The notes: generated by a model not told the origin, from the letters alone. A stretch of 64,000 bases of DNA from Azophilus sp965221755 (GCA_965221755.1 OZ244921.1:3038001-3102000); one strand, 5' to 3'. Shown: positions 7,435 through 16,848, counted from the first letter of the stretch. Made by a program: numbers and translations.

Positions 7435-9632
7435 ACGGCTTGGCCAACGTTTCCAGGCGCCGCTTCCTCAAGGCCTCCGGCGTTGCGGGCGGCGGGCTGG
7501 TGGTCGGCTTCACGCTCACCGGCTGCAGTTCCAGCGCCCCGCCCGTCGTCCGGCGGGAAGGCGACTTCGTGCCCAACGCCTTTTTGCAGATCACCCCGGA
7601 GAACCGCGTGCGCTTCTACTGCCCGCGCGATGAAATGGGGCAGGGCGTCAGCACCGGGTTGGCCACCTTGGTGGCGGAGGAGCTCGACGTGGCCCCGTGG
7701 GATGTTGAAATCCTCTGGGCGGGCGTTCACCCCGACTACGCCAACCCGGAATTCGGCGTTCAGGGCACCGGCGGCAGCACGTCGATCAAGGCCCACTACC
7801 GGCAGCTGCGTCAAGTGGGCGCCAATGTTCGCGCCGTGCTGCTGGAGGCGGCGGCCGGCCAGTTGGGGCGGCCCGTTGCCCAACTCTCGACCGATTCCGG
7901 GCATGTGGTTGCCGATGGCGAAAAGCTCCCCTACGGCCAGTTCGTCGCCACCGCCGCGGCCCTTGAAGCGCCTGCGGATGCGCCGTTGAAGCGGCCGAGC
8001 GACTTTAAGTTCATCGGCAAGGACTTCGCGCGGGTCGATGCGCTGGACAAGTCCACCGGCGCGGCCGAGTTCGGCATCGACATCGACGTTCCAGGCCTGC
8101 ACCACGGGGTGGTGCGGCGCTGCCCGGTGGCCGGTGGCGCGTTGAAGTCCTATCGCGACGAGGCGGCGCGCGCCATCCGGGGCGTCACCGAAGTGGTTGA
8201 GATCGGCAGCGGCGTGGCCGTCGTCGCCGATCGCTACTGGGCGGCCAGGCAGGCTGCCCAGGCGCTTGCAGTGGAATGGGATCTGCCGTCGCTGGCTGGC
8301 TTGGGCAACGAGCAGCTGCGCGCGGACTACCAAGCCGGCTTGGACAGCGACGGCGACGTGGACGGCGAGCGGGGCGACTTGGCTGCGGGGTTCGGGCAGG
8401 CCAGCCAAGTTGTGGAGAACGAGTACTGGGCGCCCTACTTGGCGCATGCGCCCATGGAGCCGATGAATGCGGTCGTGCGCATCGAGGACGGCGAGGCGGA
8501 TGTCTGGACGGGCTGCCAAGGCATCGGCGCGGCCCAGGGCTTGGTGGCGCGTTACTCGGGCTTGGACAAGTCGAAGGTACGGGCCCACAACACCTATCTC
8601 GGCGGCGGCTTTGGCCGCCGGGCGACGCTGACCCACGTGATTGAAGCCACCCAGCTGGCCGTGGCCACCCAAAAGCCGATCAAGGTGCTGTGGAGCCGGG
8701 AGGATGACATTCAAAGCGGGCTGTACCGCCCGGCCTCCTTGATGCGGATCAAGGCCGGCGTTGACGATGCCGGCCGCTTGACGGCTTGGCAGGCCAAGCG
8801 CGTCGGCGGCAACATCATGCCGGACACGCTGCGCAACATGATGCCGGCATTGCTGCCGGGTGCGGTGGGCGAGGGCGCCATCGATTGGATGGTGGGCCTT
8901 GCGCACGGCGCGTTTGACGGTTGGGTGGTGGACCACTCCAGCATCGAGGGGCTGTATGAGGACTATGACACCGCCAACCGCGAAGTGCGGCACGTGACCG
9001 TCAACCACGGGCTTCCGCTCACGTTCTGGCGGTCGGTTGGGCACTCCTACACAGCCTTCGCCAAGGAGACGATGATGGATGAACTCGCCGCCAAGGCGGG
9101 TTTGGACGCGGTTGAGTTCCGGTTGCGCAACACCCAGGACAAGCCGCGGCTGCAAAACGTCATCCGGATTGCCGGGGAACGCCTGCGGCAGTGGCCAAGG
9201 CAGGCGGGCCGCCACTTGGGGTTCGCCGCCCACAGCTCGTTCAAAACGGATGTGGCGGAGGTCGCGGAGGTGTCGATCGAGGATGGCGCCATCCGCGTTC
9301 ATCAGGTGCTCTGCGTGGTGGATTGCGGCCTTGCCGTGAACCCGGACATCGTGCGCGCGCAGATGGAGGGCTCGGTCATGTACGGCCTCACCGCAGCCCT
9401 GCACGGCGAGCTTGACGTGGAGAACGGCGCGATCAAGCAGAGCAACTTCCACGACTACCCCATCCTGCGCATGAACGAGGCGCCCGGCGTGGAGGTGGTC
9501 ATCATCGACAGCGCGGAGGACCCAACCGGCGTGGGCGAGCCGGGGTTGCCGCCGATCGCGCCGGCGGTGGCCAACGCGGTCTTCGCCGCCACCGGCCAAC
9601 GCCTTCGGTCATTGCCGCTGAGGCTTGCTTAG
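7431..9632 (+). CDS. Molybdenum-cofactor large subunit, IorB-like, Tat-exported
   Basis: A 733-residue catalytic subunit of the xanthine-oxidase superfamily. The N-terminus has a twin-arginine signal, SRRRFLKASG followed by a hydrophobic stretch and a Gly/Cys/Ser boundary, so the complex is probably assembled in the cytoplasm and exported to the periplasm or membrane. The segment GVGEPGLPPIAPA near the C-terminus contains the conserved catalytic Glu of the family; HAPMEPMNA and GGGFGRR are also typical. It forms a translationally coupled pair with the 2Fe-2S subunit. The moaC-moaD-moaE genes at 38.5-39.7 kb serve its cofactor. Confidence 0.9.
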   Translation: MNGLANVSRRRFLKASGVAGGGLVVGFTLTGCSSSAPPVVRREGDFVPNAFLQITPENRVRFYCPRDEMGQGVSTGLATLVAEELDVAPWDVEILWAGVHPDYANPEFGVQGTGGSTSIKAHYRQLRQVGANVRAVLLEAAAGQLGRPVAQLSTDSGHVVADGEKLPYGQFVATAAALEAPADAPLKRPSDFKFIGKDFARVDALDKSTGAAEFGIDIDVPGLHHGVVRRCPVAGGALKSYRDEAARAIRGVTEVVEIGSGVAVVADRYWAARQAAQALAVEWDLPSLAGLGNEQLRADYQAGLDSDGDVDGERGDLAAGFGQASQVVENEYWAPYLAHAPMEPMNAVVRIEDGEADVWTGCQGIGAAQGLVARYSGLDKSKVRAHNTYLGGGFGRRATLTHVIEATQLAVATQKPIKVLWSREDDIQSGLYRPASLMRIKAGVDDAGRLTAWQAKRVGGNIMPDTLRNMMPALLPGAVGEGAIDWMVGLAHGAFDGWVVDHSSIEGLYEDYDTANREVRHVTVNHGLPLTFWRSVGHSYTAFAKETMMDELAAKAGLDAVEFRLRNTQDKPRLQNVIRIAGERLRQWPRQAGRHLGFAAHSSFKTDVAEVAEVSIEDGAIRVHQVLCVVDCGLAVNPDIVRAQMEGSVMYGLTAALHGELDVENGAIKQSNFHDYPILRMNEAPGVEVVIIDSAEDPTGVGEPGLPPIAPAVANAVFAATGQRLRSLPLRLA

Positions 9633-9919
9633 CGGAGAGGCTGGCCGTCCCAGGAGCTGCGCGCAGTTGGACGGGCGCCCCGGCGCCGGCGAAGCGCCAA
9701 CGCGAATCGACGCGCAGTGAAGGCGCTTGCGCCGACTCAAGGGCGGCCTGCGCCCGCCTTGGGAGGATCAAGCGGCTCGCTGGCCTGAAGGCCGGTGTGC
9801 AGCCGCATCCGGATTCAAGGATGGCCCCGCCGCTTTCCGCTAAACTACGCGTCTTGCGGCCCGCGATTCGGGCGCGCAACTGAAAATCACCTCAAGCAAA
9901 CCACAAGGAGACAAGCGCA

Positions 9920-10291
9920 GTGTTGGGATACACCACGATTGGCGTCAATGACATGGACCGGGCGGTGGCGTTCTACGACGCTTTGCTCGGCGAAATCGGG
10001 GCCAAGCAACTGTTTGGGCTGGACCGCATCAAGTTCTACGGCACGGGCATGGACAGCGCCATGCTGGCCATCTGCATTCCATACAACGAGGCAGGCCAGC
10101 ATCCCGGCAATGGCAACATGGTGGCCATTGCCGGCGGGGACCGGGCGGGCGTTGACAAGCTCCACGCCAAGGCCATCGAGCTCGGCGCCACTGACGACGG
10201 CCCGCCGGGGGAGCGAATGCCCACGTTTTACGGCGCTTACGTCCGCGACCTCGACGGCAACAAGCTGTGCTTCTTCGAGATGGGGATGTAG
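9920..10291 (+). CDS. VOC-family (glyoxalase/dioxygenase fold) protein
   Basis: A 123-residue vicinal-oxygen-chelate protein, MLGYTTIGVNDMDRAVAFYDALL..., containing the usual beta-alpha-beta-beta-beta unit and ending DLDGNKLCFFE. Such proteins bind a metal through His/Glu residues and act as lyases, isomerases or dioxygenases; here only the final Glu is obvious. The start is GTG at 9920, placed 8 bp after a clear AAGGAG ribosome site. The 287-bp gap upstream shows no gene. A PhyH-type dioxygenase gene follows in the same direction. Confidence 0.8.
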   Translation: MLGYTTIGVNDMDRAVAFYDALLGEIGAKQLFGLDRIKFYGTGMDSAMLAICIPYNEAGQHPGNGNMVAIAGGDRAGVDKLHAKAIELGATDDGPPGERMPTFYGAYVRDLDGNKLCFFEMGM

Positions 10292-10326
10292 CGCCCGGCC
10301 CGGACCGGCGGCTTGGCGGGGCGAAC

Positions 10327-11091
10327 GTGAGGTTGGACGACGAGCGGATCGAGCGTTACTGGGAGCAGGGCTGCCTGCTGCTTCCGGGCTTGATCCCGCC
10401 GTCGCGCCTGGCCGCGTACGAGGCGCGCTTCGTCGCCTTCGCCCGCGGCGATGAGGCGCCGACGGCCGCCATGAAGGTGATGCGCGACGTGATGGTGGCC
10501 AAGGGCGCCGTGCAACCGGCCACGCCGCTGCACGGCGTCAACAAGATGATCAATTTCGAGGACGATGCCGTGCTCTACGGCTACGCCTTGGAGCCGGGGC
10601 TGCTGGCCGCCGTGGGCAGCCTGATCGGCGATGACCTGTACAGCATTTCCACCAATGTGTTCAACAAGCCGCCCGGCGTGGACGGGCGCCATCCCCTGCA
10701 CCAAGACCTGCGCTACTTCCGCATCCGCCCCGCTGACCGCATCATCGGCGCTTGGACGGCCTTCGGCGCCGCCAACCGGGAAAACGGCTGCTTGGCGGTG
10801 ATTCCCGGCAGCCATAAGGGAGCGCTGCTCGACCACGGCGAGCCAGGCTGGGAGCACGTCAATGCCGGTTTCCTCGGCATTGCGGCCAAGGGCCTTGAAG
10901 ACCGGGTGCATGTGCCCATGGCGCCGGGAGATACGCTGCTGTTCCATCCGCTGCTCATCCACGGCTCGGGCCACAACCGAAGCGCTGGATTCCGCCGCGC
11001 CATTTCAAGCCACTACGCGGCGGCGGACTGCGAATCCCCGGTGCGCGACTGGCGCCAAGGCAAGCAGGCGCGGCGGATAGGTCGGCATTAG
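10327..11091 (+). CDS. Phytanoyl-CoA dioxygenase (PhyH) family protein
   Basis: A 254-residue Fe(II)/2-oxoglutarate-dependent oxygenase candidate. The metal-binding triad HxD...H is visible as His125-Gln-Asp127 (HPLHQDLRYF) and His212 (LIHGSGHNRS), with a nearby Arg that could bind 2-oxoglutarate. The GTG start at 10327 is preferred because it begins the conserved region; an upstream start at 10267 would overlap the VOC gene. Family members hydroxylate acyl-CoA or small natural products; the substrate is unknown. Confidence 0.82.
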   Translation: MRLDDERIERYWEQGCLLLPGLIPPSRLAAYEARFVAFARGDEAPTAAMKVMRDVMVAKGAVQPATPLHGVNKMINFEDDAVLYGYALEPGLLAAVGSLIGDDLYSISTNVFNKPPGVDGRHPLHQDLRYFRIRPADRIIGAWTAFGAANRENGCLAVIPGSHKGALLDHGEPGWEHVNAGFLGIAAKGLEDRVHVPMAPGDTLLFHPLLIHGSGHNRSAGFRRAISSHYAAADCESPVRDWRQGKQARRIGRH

Positions 11092-11161
11092 ACCAGACCA
11101 TTGCGGCGGTTGACGCGCCAGCCTGGCCAACCGCCGTGCATTCGGCGCACGGAGCGGGAGC

Positions 11162-11273
11162 CTTGTGCGGGCTTAAGAAACATTTCGGAACCTGGCCCAC
11201 GCGACAGGCGCGGAGTTTCGCGTCAGCGAAACTCCCACGGACCTTTGGTCCGCCGAGACCGTCAGGTCGCGCG
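11162..11273 (+). repeat. Dispersed palindromic repeat, copy 2 (subtype with extra hairpin)
   Basis: Forward copy: ttgtgcgggcttaagaaac module, then ggagtttcgcgtcagcgaaactcc palindrome split by a short loop, then gaccgtcaggtc. It has an additional hairpin cggacctttggtccg at 11238-11252 that only the copy at 58.1 kb shares. Confidence 0.7.
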
Positions 11274-11311
11274 GGATTGACAGGGCAATGGGCAGATTGC
11301 AGGCTGCGGTC

Positions 11312-12619
11312 ATGGACATCAGACCTTATGACGCGGAGCGGGACCTTAAGGCGATCCAGCGCATCTGGCGGGAAATCGGCTGGATTGACAGCGGTGCCGG
11401 TGAGGCGGCGGTGGCCGACATGCTCTCCACGGGCCGCTGCTTGACAGCGGCCTTGGGCGGCCAGGCGGAGTGCATGGCCCTCACCTCCTTGGGCTCGATG
11501 CGCTATCGGAATTCCGCCGGCAACCGCAACTTTGCCGAGGGTCTCCCATCGCCGGTCAATGAGGATCTGCCGATGTGCGCGGTCACCGCGGTCATGACCA
11601 GCCGAATCGCCCGCAAGCTCGGCATGGCGCTGCGCCTCACGGCTCGCCAACTGGCGGCGGGGGCCGAGGACGGCGCCGCGCTCGCCGTGCTGGGCGTCTT
11701 CGATCAAGGCTTCTACGACCGGCTCGGCTTTGGCACCGGCAGCTACGAGCACGCTTTCCGCTTCGATCCGATGACCTTGCGGGTGGAATCCCCCTTCCGG
11801 CCTCCGCAGCGTTTGACCAAGGACGACTGGCGGGCGGTGCATGGCGCGATGATGAACCGCCGCCGGGGCCACGGCGGGGTCCTGCTGCCGTCGGCGGAGT
11901 TGGTGAAGGCGGAACTGAGCTTTCGCCCCAACGGCTTTGGCTTGGGCTATGAGCGCGACGGCGCGCTGACCCATTGCGTTTGGCTGGTCGCGGAGGAAAT
12001 GGAGCACGGGCCCTACCAAGTTCAGATGCTGGCCTATCAGGACGGGCGGCAGTTGCTGGAGCTTCTGGCTTTGCTGAAGTCCTTGGGCGATCAGGTCTCC
12101 TCGATCGAGATGCACGAGCCGCCGGACATCCAGCTGCAAGCCCTGCTCAAGGAACCGTTCCGCCATCGGCGCAACACGCGCAACTCGGACCACGCCGCCT
12201 ACCATCGCGCGGCAGCCTGGTGGCAGTTGCGGATGCTGGACGTGGATGCCTGCGTTGCGGCGCGATGCTGGCCGGGCGAGAAGGTGCAGTTCAATTTGAA
12301 GCTGACCGATCCGGTGGCGGAGTTTCTCCCCGATGGCCCTTGGCGGGGTTGCGCAGGGGATTGTTGGGTTTCGGTGGGTCCGAGCTCATGGGCGGAACCC
12401 GGCCATCGCGACGACCTGCCCACCCTTCGAGCGTCCGTGAACGCCTTCAGCCGCCTCTGGTTCGGGGTGGGGCCGGCGACCGGCTTGGCCGTGACGGACG
12501 GCCTTGCGGTTGAGGCGCCTGTCAAGGGCGGCAACTTCATGGCGTCCCCGGCCTGCCTGCTGGATCGTTTGGATGCAGCCCTGTGCTTGCCGTCGCCACG
12601 CACGGGCTGGGATTTTTGA
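11312..12619 (+). CDS. Eis-like GNAT acetyltransferase with SCP2-type C-terminal domain
   Basis: A protein of about 435 residues. The N-terminal half is a GNAT fold, with the acetyl-CoA-binding region around CAVTAVMTSRIARKLG and the family signature QGFYDRLGFGTGSYEH. A second GNAT-like region and a C-terminal sterol-carrier-like domain follow, matching the layout of Eis-type N-acetyltransferases. Start MDIRPYD at 11312 is favoured over 11288. The last 37 bp overlap the start of rsgA. Function is unproven: Eis relatives acetylate aminoglycosides or lysines, but the native substrate here is unknown. Confidence 0.7.
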   Translation: MDIRPYDAERDLKAIQRIWREIGWIDSGAGEAAVADMLSTGRCLTAALGGQAECMALTSLGSMRYRNSAGNRNFAEGLPSPVNEDLPMCAVTAVMTSRIARKLGMALRLTARQLAAGAEDGAALAVLGVFDQGFYDRLGFGTGSYEHAFRFDPMTLRVESPFRPPQRLTKDDWRAVHGAMMNRRRGHGGVLLPSAELVKAELSFRPNGFGLGYERDGALTHCVWLVAEEMEHGPYQVQMLAYQDGRQLLELLALLKSLGDQVSSIEMHEPPDIQLQALLKEPFRHRRNTRNSDHAAYHRAAAWWQLRMLDVDACVAARCWPGEKVQFNLKLTDPVAEFLPDGPWRGCAGDCWVSVGPSSWAEPGHRDDLPTLRASVNAFSRLWFGVGPATGLAVTDGLAVEAPVKGGNFMASPACLLDRLDAALCLPSPRTGWDF

Positions 12620-13578
12620 GCGCTGGGAGCCGCTTGGCCCCCCTCGGCTGGGCGCCGTTCTTTGCCGATCAGCTACGTCCGGGGGATGGAGCGCCGGGAC
12701 GCATCATGGCCATGGAGCGCACCGGCGCGCGCATCGCGCTGGGCGACCATGAGCGAACGGCGCCCTTGGGCGGCCGTTGGTACCGTGTGGCCCCGGAACA
12801 TAGGCCCACCGTTGGCGACTGGGTGGCGTTTGACCTGGCCCAAGGGCGCATTGAGCGACTGCTGAAGCGCAAAACCGTTCTCAAGCGCATTGGCGCCGGC
12901 ACTCGGGCCGAGATTCAGTTGATGGGCGCCAACATCGACACGCTGTTCATCGTTGCCGCTTGCCACGAGACGCTCAATCTCGCCCGGCTTGAGCGCTACC
13001 TCAATCTCGCGGAGCAGGCCCGCATCCTGGCTGTGCTGGTGCTGACCAAGCGGGACTTGGCCGCAGCGCCGGAAGGGCAAATCCCAAAGGCCCGCGATCT
13101 GCGGCCGGACTTGAGCATTGAGTGCGTGGATGCGCGCAGTGCCGAATCAGTCAAGGCATTGGCCCCCTGGGGGCGGCCGGGTGCGACCATCGCGCTCGCC
13201 GGCCCGAGCGGCGTCGGCAAGTCCACCTTGGTCAACACGCTGAGCGGCGCCCCGATCCAAGCCACGGGAGGCATCCGCCAAGGGGACGGCGAAGGCCGCC
13301 ACACCACCACTCGGCGCTCCCTGCATCCGTTGCCTGATGGCGGCTTGCTGCTCGATGCGCCCGGTTTGCGGGAGCTGAGGATTCCCGCCGCCGAGGAAGT
13401 CGATGTTGCCGAAGTGCTAGCGGCCGTGGAGGCCTTGGCCAAACAGTGCCGCTTCGCCAACTGCCGCCACGGCACCGAGCCCGATTGCGCCGTGCGGGCG
13501 GCCATCGCCGCCGGCCGACTCGACCCGCACCGGCTCGAGCGCTACCGAACGCTTAAGGGCCAAGTGGATCGACGCTGA
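12583..13578 (+). CDS. rsgA: Ribosome small-subunit-dependent GTPase RsgA
   Basis: A 331-residue circularly permuted GTPase that helps late 30S subunit maturation. An OB-fold N-terminal part (PTVGDWVAFD) is followed by G4 (LTKRD), G1 (GPSGVGKST) and G3 (DAPG) in the permuted order, and by the zinc-binding CRFANCRHGTEPDC at the C-terminus. The GTG start lies inside the 3' end of the GNAT gene; a later start is possible because the first 35 residues are poorly conserved. No operon partner other than the upstream gene is visible. Confidence 0.92.
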   Translation: MLAVATHGLGFLSAGSRLAPLGWAPFFADQLRPGDGAPGRIMAMERTGARIALGDHERTAPLGGRWYRVAPEHRPTVGDWVAFDLAQGRIERLLKRKTVLKRIGAGTRAEIQLMGANIDTLFIVAACHETLNLARLERYLNLAEQARILAVLVLTKRDLAAAPEGQIPKARDLRPDLSIECVDARSAESVKALAPWGRPGATIALAGPSGVGKSTLVNTLSGAPIQATGGIRQGDGEGRHTTTRRSLHPLPDGGLLLDAPGLRELRIPAAEEVDVAEVLAAVEALAKQCRFANCRHGTEPDCAVRAAIAAGRLDPHRLERYRTLKGQVDRR

Positions 13579-13612
13579 AAGCCCCGGCCGGCGACAGCGT
13601 TCGTGCCCGGGA

Positions 13613-15151
13613 CTAGCTGCCGGAGACCCGCCGTTCCTGGCCCGCCCAATAGGGTTCGCGCAGGTCCTTGCGCTTGATTTTGCCGACGGGGCTTTTCGGC
13701 AGCGGTTCGGTTGTAATGGTGACTCCGCCCGGCTTTTTGTAGGAGCCGAGTTCGTGCGAGGCCAGCTCGATCACGTCCTCGGCGCTCAACTCATCCAAGT
13801 CCCTCACCACGCAGACGGCGTGGGGCGTCTCCCCCCACTTGGGGTGCGGCACGCCGAACACCGCCACTTCGATCACTGACGGGTGATTGGCGATGGCGTT
13901 TTCGATCTCCGCTGGCCAGATGTTGAATCCGCCGGAGATGATCATGTCGTCGGCGCGATCGACGACGTACAGGTAGCCGTTCGCATCAATGCGGCCCAGA
14001 TCGCCGGTCTTCACCCAACCGTTGATCAGTCGTTCCTTGGTGGCGGCTTCGTTGTTCCAGAAGCCGGACATCATGCCGTCGGCCCGCGCCACGATTTCGC
14101 CAACCGCTCCGGGCGCGACGCTTTGGCCGTCCTCATCCCAAATTTCCACTTCGGCGAACGGCAGCGGCAGGCCGCAGGAGCGCAGCGGTTGCGAGCCCGC
14201 CACGTCCGTGAACCACTGGCGCGGACCCATCATGGAGACCGGCAGCACTTCGGTTTGGCCATAGCCTTGCCACAGCACCTCGCCGAACAGCGCGCGGGCG
14301 GCCAGGGCGGTGGCGTCCTGAATGGGCGCGGCGGCGACCAGCAGGCACTTCAGTTTGGAAAAGTCCCGGCCTCGGGCGCCGTCATCCTGCAGGATGGCGT
14401 TGACCATGGTCGGCACCATGAAGGCATAGGCGATGCCTTCGCGCTCCATGACGTCCAAGGTCTCGCGGGTATCGAAATGGTCGAGCATGACGTTGCAGCC
14501 GCCCGCCAGCCAGACCGGCAGGTACTGGTAGCCGGAGCCATGCGAGATGGGCCCAAGATGCATGCATTTGTCGCCGGGTTCGACGGGCGGGAAGGCGTAG
14601 AACCAGTCGCGTCCGGCAGCGAGCCAGGCCTTGTGGGTGTAGGCCACGCCCTTGGATTTGCCGGTGGTGCCGCCGGTGTGGCGGATGATGAAGTTGTCGT
14701 TTTCGTCGATGGGCAGGCTGGGATCGGTTTCCGGGTGGCTTGCCAGCCAATTCTCGTAGCCGGCATCGCGTATCCATACCCATTCCAGGTCCGGCAGTTC
14801 GTCGGCGATGCCGGCCACCTCGTGCGCGTGGTTCTCGCTGACGATCAGCAGCCGACAGCCGGTGTGGCCGAGCATGTGCAGATGCGCTTCGCGCCCGTTG
14901 CGGGGGTAGAGCGGCACCCGCACCAAGTTGGCGGCTGCGGCGCCGCCAAACAGGTCCGCCGCCTCCACGGAATTGTCCTCCAGCACACCGATCCGATCGC
15001 CGGGCCTCAAGCCTGCGGCCAGCATGGCGTTGGCCAGGCGCAGCGAGCGTCGCCAGGATTCCGCGAAGGTCAGGCGCCGCTCGCCATGCACCACCGCCTC
15101 AAGATCGGAAAAGTGGGCGGCGGCGCGCCGCATCAGGATGTGAACGTTCAT
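13613..15151 (-). CDS. Acyl-CoA synthetase (AMP-binding, fatty-acid or aromatic acid ligase)
   Basis: A 512-residue adenylate-forming enzyme that couples a carboxylic acid to CoA via an acyl-AMP. The P-loop-like HTGGTTGKSKG, the GYGQTE motif, the GWVKTGDLG hinge region and the C-terminal catalytic Lys in KSPVGKIKRKDL are all present. The ATG is preceded by GAGGG. A 19-bp palindrome about 50 bp upstream matches one in front of the cupin gene and flanks the TetR gene, so repression by that TetR is likely. The acid substrate is unknown. Confidence 0.9.
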   Translation of the reverse strand: MNVHILMRRAAAHFSDLEAVVHGERRLTFAESWRRSLRLANAMLAAGLRPGDRIGVLEDNSVEAADLFGGAAAANLVRVPLYPRNGREAHLHMLGHTGCRLLIVSENHAHEVAGIADELPDLEWVWIRDAGYENWLASHPETDPSLPIDENDNFIIRHTGGTTGKSKGVAYTHKAWLAAGRDWFYAFPPVEPGDKCMHLGPISHGSGYQYLPVWLAGGCNVMLDHFDTRETLDVMEREGIAYAFMVPTMVNAILQDDGARGRDFSKLKCLLVAAAPIQDATALAARALFGEVLWQGYGQTEVLPVSMMGPRQWFTDVAGSQPLRSCGLPLPFAEVEIWDEDGQSVAPGAVGEIVARADGMMSGFWNNEAATKERLINGWVKTGDLGRIDANGYLYVVDRADDMIISGGFNIWPAEIENAIANHPSVIEVAVFGVPHPKWGETPHAVCVVRDLDELSAEDVIELASHELGSYKKPGGVTITTEPLPKSPVGKIKRKDLREPYWAGQERRVSGS

Positions 15152-15201
15152 CAGCAGGCCCTCGTTCTCGATTTTCGATGCCTATGGTACTCTGAAATCG
15201 A

Positions 15202-15220
15202 CCAAACAATTGCTTGTTAG
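15202..15220. promoter_or_regulatory. Candidate TetR operator, copy A
   Basis: CCAAACAATTGCTTGTTAG, a quasi-palindrome with CAA...TTG half-sites, located 51 bp upstream of the acyl-CoA synthetase start. Its outer 8 and 7 bases match the site at 16913-16931 exactly (read in reverse). This shape is typical of TetR-family operators. Confidence 0.6.
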
Positions 15221-15250
15221 GCCACCGCGGCGCCGTGCTCGGCGCGAGTT

Positions 15251-15687
15251 GTTCGTTCGGTGGTTTTGATCGGCTTGATGCCTATGTGAACTACGACTTC
15301 GGCCGGCACCGCGGGCGCCCGCGTCACCCACGATGACAAGAAGTGCATTTACGGTCTCGGCCGCCCCGAATCGGGCCAGGTTCCTTTGCCGCCCGAAAAG
15401 CTGACCAGCAACTGGAACGAGTTCCTGCCCAAGGTCGGCCTGGAGTTCCAGCAGTCGGAAGAGCTGCTCTGGCACGCCAACCTGGGTCGTGGCTGCAAGG
15501 CCGGCGGCCGCAACTCGCGCGCCCGGTCGGGGATGGCCCCCAAAGCCTACGATCCTGAGTTCGTGGATGCGTTCGAGATCGGTTTCAAATCGACCATGGC
15601 CGGCGGTCGCGTGACGCTCAATGGCGCCGTCTTCCACAACGACTGCCAAGACATCGACGCTCGACCTTGGCGGCTGACCGAGCCTGG
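15251..15687 (+). pseudogene. TonB-dependent receptor fragment
   Basis: Decayed outer-membrane receptor. After a frame change near 15300 the frame reads AGARVTHDDKKCIYG, NEFLPKVGLEFQQSEELLWHAN, YDPEFVDAFEIGFKST and GGRVTLNGAVFHND, which are classic beta-barrel strands of TonB-dependent receptors. Plug domain, signal peptide and C-terminal strands are missing, so it cannot work. It suggests that an iron- or substrate-uptake gene once accompanied the neighbouring catabolic genes. Confidence 0.75.
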
Positions 15688-15727
15688 CCCACTGGCAAGC
15701 GGTTGGCTCAAGCAGGCTTTCCCTGAT

Positions 15728-16351
15728 TCAGGAATTGCCGGGTTCGCGCTTGAGCTTTTGCGTGATGTCCAGCGGCTTGCGGTACAGGTCGATCATTTGC
15801 CGGGCGAGGGTCGCCGGCTTCATGCGTCCGGGGTGGTGCCACGTCAGGGTCCAGTTCAGGCTGCCGAGCAGGGAGAGGCGGAAGAGTTGCCGGTTGACGC
15901 CGGCAGGGAGGGGGAGCCTGTCCATCAGTCCGACGAAGCAGCTTTCGTATTCGTTCCGTTGGGCGACCAGCGTGCTGCGCAGCGGCTCTCCGAAATTCTC
16001 CGTAAACTGCGGCGTTACCACCCGGCTGAAGTCGTTGTCGCCCAGCAGCACTTCAAGATGCGCCTCGGCCGCCGCCGTGAGGCAGGCCCAAGGGTCTTTC
16101 CCCGCCTTCTGCACGGCGCCTTGCACCGCCTCCATCACCAGCGCCACGCCCTTGGCGTGAACCGCAATCACCAGTTCCTCTTTTGACTTGAAGTGGTAGT
16201 AGATTGAACCCGGCAGCATGCCGACGTCCTTGGCGATGTCGCGAATGGGGGTGCCTTCATACCCGCGCGCTGCCAAGCGTCGGGCGGCGGCCGCAATCAG
16301 CGCATCTCTGCGGCCACCCGTTTCACCGTGCTTGACGGTCCTAGCTCCCAT
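15728..16351 (-). CDS. TetR-family transcriptional repressor
   Basis: A 207-residue regulator. The N-terminal helix-turn-helix is clear: ARRLAARGYEGTPIRDIAKDVGMLPGSIYYHFKSKEEL-type sequence at about residues 22-60 (GTPIRDIAKDVG and GSIYYHFKSKEEL). The C-terminal ligand-binding domain is typical in size. It lies between two matching 19-bp palindromes, one in front of the acyl-CoA synthetase and one in front of the cupin gene, so it probably represses both. The ligand may be the acyl-CoA product, as in FadR- and KstR2-like TetR proteins, but this is inference. Confidence 0.85.
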   Translation of the reverse strand: MGARTVKHGETGGRRDALIAAAARRLAARGYEGTPIRDIAKDVGMLPGSIYYHFKSKEELVIAVHAKGVALVMEAVQGAVQKAGKDPWACLTAAAEAHLEVLLGDNDFSRVVTPQFTENFGEPLRSTLVAQRNEYESCFVGLMDRLPLPAGVNRQLFRLSLLGSLNWTLTWHHPGRMKPATLARQMIDLYRKPLDITQKLKREPGNS

Positions 16352-16392
16352 GCTTCGCCCAATCGCTTGTCCGGTTCAGCGCTGGCCGTGAT

Positions 16393-16848
16393 TCAGCCTC
16401 CTTGGTGTTGCTTGAAGAAGTCAAGCGTGAGCGTGCCCGTCACGTTGTCGTCCTCGTCCAGGAGCGCGAGCATGGCTGGGGACTCGCCTTGAAAGCTAGC
16501 GTACACGGTCATGCCCCGGTCGCTGGAGAAGGGCGTGTGCGCACTGCCGGGCGGCTCGTATGAGAAGGTGCCCGGAAAGTGCATCTCCGCACCTTCCCGA
16601 TATCCCCAAAGGCCTTCGAGAGTGAATGCCACGGCGGTGCATAAGTGCCGGTGCTTGGCGAATTCGCAGTTGGGTTCCTGCTTGAACAGGAAATCGACCC
16701 GGTGGCGCTTTTCATCCAAGGTCAGCACCTTGATGTGGTTCCCCGGCTGGCCATCGACCTCCTGCCAGTCGATCAGGCCGCTGTTCACGTTTTGGATTTC
16801 GCCGAAGTTCGTGCGGGGCTGGGATTCCAAGACATTGGTCAGGCTCAT
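16393..16848 (-). CDS. Cupin-domain protein (dioxygenase-like)
   Basis: A 151-residue single-cupin protein. FAKHRHLCTAVAFTLEG gives the His-x-His metal motif and PPGSAHTPFS the second cupin motif, similar to acetylacetone- or 2,4'-dihydroxyacetophenone-cleaving dioxygenases. The start at 16848 is fixed by a strong AAGGAGA ribosome site 8 bp upstream. A candidate TetR operator lies 65 bp upstream. It likely forms a regulon with the acyl-CoA synthetase; the substrate is not known. Confidence 0.8.
   Translation of the reverse strand: MSLTNVLESQPRTNFGEIQNVNSGLIDWQEVDGQPGNHIKVLTLDEKRHRVDFLFKQEPNCEFAKHRHLCTAVAFTLEGLWGYREGAEMHFPGTFSYEPPGSAHTPFSSDRGMTVYASFQGESPAMLALLDEDDNVTGTLTLDFFKQHQGG

Noticed and set aside
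7344..9599. Very long minus-strand open frame (751 codons) opposite the dehydrogenase large subunit
   Set aside because: It is the antisense shadow of a GC-rich, well-conserved gene; its translation is Arg/His/Gly-rich and matches nothing.
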